Shown here piece after piece: positions 57,676-64,000 of a DNA stretch of 64,000 nucleotides. Under the pieces are notes generated by a model. That model was not told the DNA's origin. It saw only the letters and a list, made by a program, of their open reading frames with translations, and did not search any database. The stretch covers positions 3,410,001-3,474,000 of the forward strand of contig OY762444.1 in the NCBI GenBank assembly GCA_963665735.1, written 5' to 3'. The position numbers were made by a program, and so were the translations under genes. Numbering within the stretch: the stretch's first letter is position 1; the number at the start of each line of letters is the position of its first letter. Source of the DNA: CATOSK01 sp963665735 (GTDB lineage: Bacteria; Chloroflexota; Dehalococcoidia; Lucifugimonadales; UBA3495).

Positions 57676-58078
57676 ACAAACCCCTTCCCCCGTCAAGGGG
57701 GAAGGTTAGGATGGGGGTGAAAACCCGGCCCCCAACCAACGTCATTCCTGACCCTACCGTCGTTCCGGCGAAAGCCGGAATCCAGAAATCCATGCCAAGA
57801 CCGCCGCCATCCCCTGCAAACCTCGCCCAACCTGTAGGGGCGGGTTTGAAACCCGCCCTACCTTTGTCCTCAACCGCCGTCATTCGGGATCCCTACCGTC
57901 ATACCGGCCTACGCCGGTATCCATGACTCCTTGGCCCTAAAGGACGCTGTTCCATGCCTGGAATTTCTGGATTCCGGCCTTCGCCGGAATGACGGTGGAA
58001 TATGACGACACGCCCTTAGAGGGTGTGTCACAAAATCCCCTCCCCCTACGAGGGGGAGGGTTAGGGAGGGGGTGGCAT
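57676..58078. repeat. REP-like palindrome cluster
   Basis: A gene-free stretch. It has C/G palindromes at about 57680-57706 and 58036-58062, CCGGCGAAAGCCGG at about 57767-57780, GTAGGGGCGGGTTTG and its complement (57834-57861), CCGGCCTACGCCGG (about 57904-57917) and CCGGCCTTCGCCGG (about 57974-57987). Confidence 0.7.
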
Positions 58079-58094
58079 CCTGCATGGAGGAGGA

Positions 58095-58180
58095 TGGTGC
58101 CGAAGGTCGGAGTCGAACCGACACGGGGTTGCCCCCACCGGTTTTTGAGACCGGCGCGTCTACCATTCCGCCACTTCGGC
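58095..58180 (-). tRNA. tRNA-Leu (CAA)
   Basis: An 86-nt class II tRNA on the minus strand. Acceptor GCCGAAG/CTTCGGC, anticodon loop CTCAAAA with anticodon CAA between CCGGT and ACCGG, a long variable arm (GGGGGCAACCCC), T-loop GGTTCGACTCC and an encoded ACCA end. Confidence 0.96.
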
Positions 58181-58306
58181 TTGCGGCCACTAAAGCCAGT
58201 GAGACAATTATAACACGCCGTACCCCAACCGCCACCCTTGCCGGTTCGGAATCCCAGGGCATTTCAATTGCTATCCAGAAACCCCATATTACCCTGAACA
58301 CTCCAC

Positions 58307-58404
58307 TGTTACCCTGAGCGTAGCGAAGGGTCTAAAATTCTACGGGCAAAGTGTCGTTGGCTAAGGCAAGAATTTTTGATTCTTCGCTTTCCTCAGAATT
58401 ACAT
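58307..58404. repeat. MITE-like element, copy 6 (inverted orientation)
   Basis: Runs CTGTTACCCTGAGCGTAGCG to TTCGCTTTCCTCAGAATTAC and ATG; the internal GGCTAAGGCAAGAATTTTTG is the reverse complement of the other copies' core. Lies between tRNA-Leu and rpmH. Confidence 0.65.
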
Positions 58405-58454
58405 GACCAAGGGTGGACGGAAATCAAAAGACCCCAATAGGCCTCATCGCCGGC

Positions 58455-58484
58455 TTGACGGCTTTTTCCCCATCCCCCTATAAT
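58455..58484 (+). promoter_or_regulatory. sigma70 promoter of rpmH
   Basis: TTGACG (58455-58460), an 18-bp spacer and perfect TATAAT (58479-58484), 28 bp before the rpmH ATG. Confidence 0.8.
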
Positions 58485-58511
58485 CCCTAGCGGATTGGAG
58501 TCCATTGCATT

Positions 58512-58649
58512 ATGCCCAAACGCACCTATCAACCCAAGAAACGCCGCCGGGCCCGGGTCCACGGATTCCGGAGCCGGTCTAAAACCTCGGACGGGAGGGC
58601 GGTCTTGCGCCGCCGCCGGTTCAAAGGACGCCATAAGCTGACCGTTTGA
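58512..58649 (+). CDS. rpmH: 50S ribosomal protein L34
   Basis: A 45-residue L34. PKRTYQPKKRRRARVHGFRS and TSDGRAVLRRRRFKGRHKLT are unmistakable. It heads the rpmH-rnpA-yidD-yidC-jag cluster, often near the replication origin; no dnaA is seen in this window. Confidence 0.96.
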   Translation: MPKRTYQPKKRRRARVHGFRSRSKTSDGRAVLRRRRFKGRHKLTV

Positions 58650-58666
58650 CCCACCTGGCCCGATAA

Positions 58667-59035
58667 ATGCAGCGCAGGTTACGGTTAACCGGAATGCGGC
58701 GGTTTTCCCGGATTCACCAGGAAGGCCGGAGCGTGGCCAATAATCTCCTAGTTGTTCGTGTATTGCCCAACGGGCTGGACCACAACCGCTTCGGATTCAT
58801 GGTTAGCAAACGGCTGGGTAACGCCGTAGTCAGGAACAAAATCAAGCGGCGGCTGCGGGAGATTGTGCGGCACAGCGACCTCGTGGATGGTTGGGATGCC
58901 GTGTTTATCGCCCGCCGGGGGGCCGAAAAGGCAAGTTTTGGGCAATTGCGCCGGGCCACCCGTAACCTTTTTCGCAGGACTCGTTTATCTCTCCCAATCG
59001 TTTCCGAGGAGCCTGGGCAGAACCGCCCTCAATGA
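58667..59035 (+). CDS. rnpA: ribonuclease P protein component
   Basis: A 122-residue RnpA that supports 5' maturation of tRNA. LRLTGMRRFSRIHQEGRSVA and the RNR-type motif RFGFMVSKRLGNAVVRNKIK then RRLREIVRHS are visible. It follows rpmH by 17 bp; the stop overlaps the yidD ATG (ATGA). Confidence 0.95.
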   Translation: MQRRLRLTGMRRFSRIHQEGRSVANNLLVVRVLPNGLDHNRFGFMVSKRLGNAVVRNKIKRRLREIVRHSDLVDGWDAVFIARRGAEKASFGQLRRATRNLFRRTRLSLPIVSEEPGQNRPQ

Positions 59036-59241
59036 GCCGCATCGCCATCCTGACCATCGGTCTTTATCAAAAGTGCATATCTCCCTATCTTCCGTCAGCC
59101 TGCCGGTATTCCCCCACCTGTTCCTATTACTCGCAAGAAGCCATCCAACGCCACGGGTTGCTGAAAGGCGGTTGGTTGGGCCTGAAACGGTTGGCCCGGT
59201 GCGCCCCTTGGGGCGGGGCCGGCTACGATCCGGTACCATGA
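59032..59241 (+). CDS. yidD: membrane protein insertion efficiency factor YidD
   Basis: A 69-residue YidD. IGLYQKCISPYLPSACRYSP, TCSYYSQEAIQRHGLLKGGW and RCAPWGGAGYDPVP match the family along its length. Confidence 0.96.
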   Translation: MSRIAILTIGLYQKCISPYLPSACRYSPTCSYYSQEAIQRHGLLKGGWLGLKRLARCAPWGGAGYDPVP

Positions 59242-59245
59242 ATTT

Positions 59246-60562
59246 ATGACAGCTTTCTTTTATTCCTTGTCTCCCGGCCCCCGGTCAACCCCCGCCGCCG
59301 GGAATGGCCCCGGCAATCCCCGGGCTGAAGAGCCGGCCCAACAGCCGGCTCGGTACGCATTGCGCCGGGCGGTGTCGGTATGGGCCGCGGCGGTGCTGGC
59401 GGTTTTCGCGCTGGCCGCTTGCAACCCCGACTTGGGTTCCTCCACCAAGGGCTGGACTCCCGCTACCGCCGGCGACGGCGAGGTTTACGTTGTCACCCAG
59501 CAAGGCGAAGTCAAGGCCCTGGCCGACGACGGGTTTGGCGGGGTGCGTCTCCGATGGACTTACCACCGCAGCGAAGACCAGCCCATCGGGTCTTACAACA
59601 ACCCGGTAATTGGTTACGGTTTGGTGTATGTCGGTGGAATTGACGGGGTTCTCTATGCCCTGGATCAAGGTTCCGGGGCCTTGTCCTGGCAAGCCTTGGC
59701 CGGTTCTGGCGGGGACGATGGGGAAGGCAGCGCCCTGGTGGGCAGTCCGGCCCTGGACTTGACCCGCAACCTGGTGGTGGTGGCCTCGGAAGACGGCAGC
59801 GTTTACGCATACCGCGCCCACAGCGGGGAGTTGCTTTGGCGGTTCCCCGGCGAAGGCGAAGTCGGCAAGATTTGGACGACCCCGGCCATCGGAGACCGCA
59901 CCGTGTTTGTCGGTTCCCATGACCAGAACATTTACGCCGTTGACCTGGAAACCGGGGCCGAAAAGTGGCGTCACTCTACCGGGGGGACGGTGGTAGCCAA
60001 GCCGCTGATTTACCGCGATATGGTGGTGGTGGGTTCCTTCGACCGCAAGCTCTACGCCCTGGACGCCGACGACGGCGTTCCCAAGTGGATTTTCGAGGGT
60101 TCCTCCAACTGGTATTGGGCCGGGGCCGTTGCCAGCCAGACTACCATCTACGCCCCGTCCATGGACGGCCATGTTTACGCACTGGACAGGTCCGGCAACC
60201 TGCTTTGGAAGCACGACGTGGGCGAGCCGGTGGTGTCCACCCCGGCCCTGCTCCCCGGCGGGTTGGTCGTGGCTACCAGGGAAGGGAAAATCAACCTGCT
60301 CAATCCCACCCCCGGGGATATTGGCGAGGCGCGGGCAGTTTCGTCCCTGTCCGTTGACCCGGCGAAAATCAAGGCCCCGATTTTCTACCTTCCCGTGGAT
60401 GAAGAGGCGTTGAGCCGCTCGGGTATTCAGGACGGCGCGGACGACCAACGGGAATCGGTTTATATCGGGGCGCAGGACGGCACCGTCCGCCGCATCCAGG
60501 TGAAGTCCGGGCAGGTGGAGGTCTGGTGTTTCAACACCGAGGAAGACGCGGTATGCAACTAA
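59246..60562 (+). CDS. PQQ-repeat (BamB-like) beta-propeller lipoprotein
   Basis: A 438-residue protein. A membrane segment (residues 44-58, VSVWAAAVLAVFALAAC) ends in a lipobox with Cys59, preceded by 40 mostly polar residues. The remainder is PQQ-like blades (VYVGGIDGVLYALDQGSGAL, VFVGSHDQNIYAVDLETGAE, DMVVVGSFDRKLYALDADDG). BamB itself serves outer-membrane assembly; here the protein sits between yidD and yidC, so a chaperone-like role in membrane protein biogenesis is conceivable. The true start may lie nearer the signal. Confidence 0.85.
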   Translation: MTAFFYSLSPGPRSTPAAGNGPGNPRAEEPAQQPARYALRRAVSVWAAAVLAVFALAACNPDLGSSTKGWTPATAGDGEVYVVTQQGEVKALADDGFGGVRLRWTYHRSEDQPIGSYNNPVIGYGLVYVGGIDGVLYALDQGSGALSWQALAGSGGDDGEGSALVGSPALDLTRNLVVVASEDGSVYAYRAHSGELLWRFPGEGEVGKIWTTPAIGDRTVFVGSHDQNIYAVDLETGAEKWRHSTGGTVVAKPLIYRDMVVVGSFDRKLYALDADDGVPKWIFEGSSNWYWAGAVASQTTIYAPSMDGHVYALDRSGNLLWKHDVGEPVVSTPALLPGGLVVATREGKINLLNPTPGDIGEARAVSSLSVDPAKIKAPIFYLPVDEEALSRSGIQDGADDQRESVYIGAQDGTVRRIQVKSGQVEVWCFNTEEDAVCN

Positions 60563-60629
60563 TGGACGCCCGGCGTTCCCCTTGGGGCGGAAGTGACCAG
60601 GCTGGCTACAGCCGGAGGGTTGGCGCTTC

Positions 60630-61559
60630 TTGGAAGTAATCTTCACCCTCTGGAACGAAATCATCATCCGGCCCATGCTCAACACCATGCTGGTGTTGTA
60701 CGTCATCTTCTTCAACAACATGGGTTTCGCCATCATCGCCTTCACGGTGCTGGTGCGGCTGGCTACCCTGCCCCTGACGTTGAAGCAAGTCCGCCAGATG
60801 CGGGCCATGACCGCCTTGCAGCCCCGGATGCGGGAGATTCAGGAGCGTTACGCCGGCGACCGGGCCCGGGTGTCCCAGGAAACCATGAAGATGTACCGGG
60901 AGGCCGGGGTCAGCCCCTTGGGGTGCCTGGGGCCGCTGGTCATTCAGATGCCCATTCTCATCGGACTGTTCCGGGTGCTGATTCAAACCCTCTTCACCAA
61001 CCCGGACGACTTGGTGGGTCTGTCCGACAAGCTGTATTCCTGGCTGACCTGGTTTCCCATCTACGAGGCCGCCCCGCTGAACAACAAGTTCCTGGGGATG
61101 AACCTGGCCGAGCCTGACCCCACCAACTTCATATTGCCGGTGCTGGTGGCGGCGTCAACCTGGGTTCAGCAGAAGATGACCATGACCCCGTCGCCAGACC
61201 CACGGCAGCAATCCAGCCAGAACATGATGCTGTGGATGATACCCCTGTTCCTGGGGGTGTTCTCCCTGGGTTGGCCAAGCGGCCTGCCCCTTTACTGGAT
61301 AGTTTCCAACATCATCGGAATCTCGATTCAATACTTCATCACCGGATGGGGGCCGTTGTTCCCCTTGTTCCCCCGGGCCACGCCGGAGCCGCCGCCGGCC
61401 CCGCCGCCCGGCCCGCGCAACCAGGACCCCAACTCCGAGGAGATTGCAGGAAATGGAACCAATCGTGCGAACCGCCAGAACCGTCGAAGAGGCCGAAGAA
61501 CTGGCGCTGAAAGAGCTAGGCGTCGACCGCAGCGAGGTAGAGGTAGAAGTACTAAGTAG
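60630..61559 (+). CDS. yidC: membrane protein insertase YidC/OxaA
   Basis: A 309-residue short Gram-positive-type YidC (five spans). FAIIAFTVLVRLATLPLTLK carries the conserved Arg of the hydrophilic groove; VSPLGCLGPLVIQMPILIGL and WMIPLFLGVFSLGWPSGLPL follow. Start is TTG with GGAGGG upstream. The C-terminal ~45 residues are strongly basic (NRRRGRRTGAERARRRPQRG), likely for ribosome contact, and the end overlaps jag by 107 nt. Confidence 0.95.
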   Translation: MEVIFTLWNEIIIRPMLNTMLVLYVIFFNNMGFAIIAFTVLVRLATLPLTLKQVRQMRAMTALQPRMREIQERYAGDRARVSQETMKMYREAGVSPLGCLGPLVIQMPILIGLFRVLIQTLFTNPDDLVGLSDKLYSWLTWFPIYEAAPLNNKFLGMNLAEPDPTNFILPVLVAASTWVQQKMTMTPSPDPRQQSSQNMMLWMIPLFLGVFSLGWPSGLPLYWIVSNIIGISIQYFITGWGPLFPLFPRATPEPPPAPPPGPRNQDPNSEEIAGNGTNRANRQNRRRGRRTGAERARRRPQRGRGRSTK

Positions 61560-62109
61560 GGGCAAGTCCGGGTTCCTCGGCCTGGGGGCCGAAATGGCCC
61601 GGGTGCGGGTGTCCCTCATCGAAGAAGGGAGCGATGCCGATGCCGCCTCCGTCGCCCTGGAATCGCTCAACCGTATTTTGTCCCTGGCCGGCGTGGACGT
61701 GGTAAGCACTCTGCGCTCCGCCAGCGACCCGGACGTGGGCGGCCCAATAATTGACCTGTCCGGGGACGATTCCGGGCTTTTGATTGGCCGCCGGGGGCAA
61801 ACGCTCCAAGCCTTGCAGTTCGTGGTCAACATGATAACCCGCAAGGAACTGGGCCACGGCGTCCGGGTGGCCCTGGACGTGGAACACTACCGCCAGCGCC
61901 GGGAGGCGTCCCTGCGCGACATGGCCCGCAAGGTAGCGGCGCGGGTGGCGCAGACGGGCCGGGGCATAACCCTCGAACCCATGACCGCGGCAGACCGGCG
62001 GGTAATCCATCTGTCCCTGGCCAACCACGAGGGCGTCAGCACCGAAAGCATCGGCTTCGGCGACGACCGCAAAGTAACCATCATACCCACCCACCGGGGG
62101 GTGGATTAG
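61453..62109 (+). CDS. jag: Jag/KhpB RNA-binding protein
   Basis: A 218-residue SpoIIIJ-associated protein. The Jag-N domain (RTARTVEEAEELALKELGVD, SRGKSGFLGLGAEMARVRVS) is followed by a KH domain (LIGRRGQTLQALQFVVNMIT) and an R3H domain (MTAADRRVIHLSLANHEGVS). It is encoded after yidC as in Firmicutes. ATG at 61453 is preferred to TTG at 61444. Confidence 0.94.
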   Translation: MEPIVRTARTVEEAEELALKELGVDRSEVEVEVLSRGKSGFLGLGAEMARVRVSLIEEGSDADAASVALESLNRILSLAGVDVVSTLRSASDPDVGGPIIDLSGDDSGLLIGRRGQTLQALQFVVNMITRKELGHGVRVALDVEHYRQRREASLRDMARKVAARVAQTGRGITLEPMTAADRRVIHLSLANHEGVSTESIGFGDDRKVTIIPTHRGVD

Positions 62110-62154
62110 TCGTCTCGCACTGTCGAATTGATGACTAACGACACAAAACGGAAA

Positions 62155-62325
62155 CCCGTCATACCGGCGTAGGCCGGTATCCAGGACTGCTTGCCTTAAA
62201 GAAGTTGTTGTGGGCTTGAAATTTCTGGATTCCGGCTTTCGCCGGAATGATTTTTCACCCACGGCGGGAATGACGTTGGGGTTCACCCCCACCCCACCCC
62301 TCCCTCGTCCAAGGGGAAGGGACTA
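62155..62325. repeat. REP-like palindromes upstream of purF
   Basis: CATACCGGCGTAGGCCGGTAT (about 62159-62179), GGATTCCGGCTTTCGCCGG (about 62228-62246) and a C-rich palindrome (about 62286-62321). Nothing else is supported between jag and purF. Confidence 0.65.
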
Positions 62326-62425
62326 TTGGAACGTCCCCGGCGCCATTCCTACCGACTTTCCAATCGTCCCACTTTTGCCCGCCAATCCTGTTGACCCCCG
62401 GCGGGATTGGTCTTAAAATTGGCCC

Positions 62426-63865
62426 GTGCGTAGCCGAGTTGAGGTCTCTCAAGCCGGTTTCCCCTGGGACCACCCCAAGGAAGAGTGTGGTGTGGTGGGC
62501 GTTTACCTGCCGGGAGCCGAGGCTTGCCGCCCCGCCTTCTTCGGGTTGCTGGCCTTGCAGCACCGGGGCCAGGAAAGCGCCGGAATCGCCACCAACGCCG
62601 ACGGCGACATTCAGGTTCTCGCCGAAATGGGCCTGGTCAACCAGGTCTTCCGCGACGACGATTTCTACCCCCTGTCCGGCGACATGGCCATCGGCCATAC
62701 CCGCTACTCCACCACCGGCAGCAGCCGACTGGCCAACGCCCAACCCCTGCTGGTTGAGGGCCTGAACGGGCGGCTGGCCCTGGCCCATAACGGCAACATC
62801 ATCAACACCCTCCACGTCAAGCGCCACCTGGAAGAGCAGTGGGACTGCGCCTTTTCCACCACCACCGACTCGGAAATGATTGCCCACCTCCTCGCCAACG
62901 CTCCGGGCCAGACCTGGGAGGAACGCGCCTTTTATTGTATGCGGACGCTGGACGGGGCCTATTCCTTCACCGCCATATCCGACGACGCCATTATCGCCGT
63001 CCGCGACCCCCTGGGCATCCGGCCCCTGTGCATCGGGCAAATCAATGAGGGATGGGTGGCCGCGTCGGAAAGCTGCGCTATTGAACACCTGGGCGCAACC
63101 TACCTGCGGGAAGTTCAGCCGGGGGAAGTGGTGGTCATTGACCGCAAGGGACTGCGCTCGGAGGTCTGGAGCGGCGACAAGGGCGGCCGGGCCATGTGCG
63201 TGTTCGAGCTGATTTACTTCGCCCGCCCGGACAGCGTGATGGACGACAAGCTGGTCTATTCCATGCGGCAGGAGATGGGGGCGCAACTGGCCCGGGAACA
63301 CCCGGTAGAGGCCGACCTGGTTATCGGCATTCCCGACTCCTCTACGGCGGCGGCGGTGGGCTACGCCCGGGAGTCGGGCATCCCATACAGCGATGGGCTG
63401 ATTAAGAACCGTTACGTCGGGCGGACGTTTATTGAGCCGGAACAGCGGCTGCGGGACTTGGGCGTATCCTACAAGTTCAACCCCCTGTCCGAAGTCATCC
63501 AGGGGCAGCGGCTGGTGGTGGTGGACGACAGCATCGTCCGGGGGACGACTACGCCCCACGTGGTGAGCCTGCTGCGGAAGGCCGGCGTGGCCGAAATCCA
63601 CATGAGAGTATGCGCTCCGCCGATAACCAACCCCTGCTACATGGGCGTGGACATGGCGACTCGGCAGGAATTGATAGCCGCCAACAAGACGGTGGAAGAA
63701 ATCCGGGCATTGACCGGGGCCGACTCTTTAGGCTACCTCAGCGTTGCCGGCCTGCTGAAGTCCGTGGGTGGAGCGCGGGGCGGATTCTGCGACGCCTGTT
63801 TCACCGGCAACTACCCGGTGCCGGTGCAACTGGAGTTGACCAAGCTGGCGCTGGAACAAAGCTAG
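62426..63865 (+). CDS. purF: amidophosphoribosyltransferase
   Basis: A 479-residue glutamine PRPP amidotransferase, first step of purine synthesis. After a propeptide-like leader the nucleophile Cys appears in HPKEECGVVGVYLPGAEACR. Likely [4Fe-4S] ligands are in AMCVFELIYFARPDS, PITNPCYMGVDMATRQELIA and GGFCDACFTGNYP, the B. subtilis type. The PRPP loop is LVVVDDSIVRGTTTPHVVSL. The start codon is GTG with no strong ribosome-binding site. Confidence 0.95.
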   Translation: MRSRVEVSQAGFPWDHPKEECGVVGVYLPGAEACRPAFFGLLALQHRGQESAGIATNADGDIQVLAEMGLVNQVFRDDDFYPLSGDMAIGHTRYSTTGSSRLANAQPLLVEGLNGRLALAHNGNIINTLHVKRHLEEQWDCAFSTTTDSEMIAHLLANAPGQTWEERAFYCMRTLDGAYSFTAISDDAIIAVRDPLGIRPLCIGQINEGWVAASESCAIEHLGATYLREVQPGEVVVIDRKGLRSEVWSGDKGGRAMCVFELIYFARPDSVMDDKLVYSMRQEMGAQLAREHPVEADLVIGIPDSSTAAAVGYARESGIPYSDGLIKNRYVGRTFIEPEQRLRDLGVSYKFNPLSEVIQGQRLVVVDDSIVRGTTTPHVVSLLRKAGVAEIHMRVCAPPITNPCYMGVDMATRQELIAANKTVEEIRALTGADSLGYLSVAGLLKSVGGARGGFCDACFTGNYPVPVQLELTKLALEQS

Positions 63866-63919
63866 CGGGTATCGTCAAATCAAGCCGTTATTCGTTATTC
63901 TTGAACGCGACGGATGCGA

Positions 63920-64000
63920 CCCCTACCCTAACCCTCCCCCTCGTAAGGGGAGGGGATTTATTGCACACCCTCTGAGAACGCTGGTTGTGGATTCCCGCTT
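63920..64000. repeat. REP-like palindromes at the window end
   Basis: CCCTAACCCTCCCCCTCGTA then AGGGGAGGGG (about 63926-63957), and the start of a GATTCCCGCTT palindrome cut off at 64000. Confidence 0.6.

Noticed and set aside
59285..60808. 507-residue minus-strand frame opposite the PQQ lipoprotein
   Set aside because: Antisense shadow of a beta-propeller gene with good repeats; no ribosome-binding site or motif.

Overview
The window is 64 kb of a GC-rich (roughly 60%) bacterial chromosome with no phage or plasmid signature. Gene content and order suggest a Chloroflexota member, probably Dehalococcoidia/SAR202-like. The supporting signs are one contiguous str-S10-spc-alpha ribosomal block, cysteine-containing (zinc) versions of S4, S14 and L36, a GSI-alpha plus a eukaryote-type GSII, many SMP-30/NHL/PQQ beta-propeller proteins, and dense palindromic intergenic repeats. 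The taxonomic call is inference from gene content; no marker search was possible.

Region 1 (1-9.5 kb) is a nitrogen-assimilation block read mostly on the minus strand: glutamine synthetase I (462-1802), glutamine synthetase II (1927-2931), ammonium transporter 1 (3015-4223), two paralogous 27-residue membrane micropeptides (4404-4487 and 4670-4753), two SMP-30 family proteins and ammonium transporter 2 (7952-9280). Both micropeptides and amt2 are preceded by arrays of 5-bp boxes (GTTAC-like) repeated at exactly 11-bp intervals (4, 6 and 8 units). This geometry recalls OmpR-family GlnR operators. Micropeptides plus phased operators are the most interesting unexplained feature here.

Region 2 (9.5-22.8 kb) is accessory and metabolic: a polysaccharide deacetylase, an XRE antitoxin beside a truncated RelE toxin, an NHL protein, a DUF1800 protein, tandem retropepsin-like proteins, an isochorismatase-fold protein lacking the usual Cys, an AttH/CrtC lipoprotein, an enoyl-CoA hydratase, tRNA-Gly, a fused EtfB-EtfA, pncB and a dCTP-deaminase-like protein.

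Region 3 (22.8-32.5 kb) is an SAM-recycling locus headed by a sigma70-type promoter, a SAM-I riboswitch and an intrinsic terminator: mtnA, an arylsulfotransferase-like propeller, MTA phosphorylase, rhodanese, ahcY and metK, then phosphoglucomutase and a CcdA-like protein.

Region 4 (33-54 kb, minus strand) is a 37-gene translation super-operon from rpsL to rpsI, starting at a TTGACA-N17-TAAAAT promoter. It includes secY, adk, map, infA, rpoA and truA. tuf is absent, a MITE-like repeat interrupts rpsN-rpsH, and several products carry acidic C-terminal tails.

Region 5 (54.6-64 kb, mostly plus strand) has a SulP transporter, an FMN-dependent alpha-hydroxy-acid oxidase, tRNA-Leu, the rpmH-rnpA-yidD-(PQQ lipoprotein)-yidC-jag cluster and purF. 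Intergenic gaps throughout hold a ~100-bp inverted-repeat element (six copies) and short REP-like palindromes.
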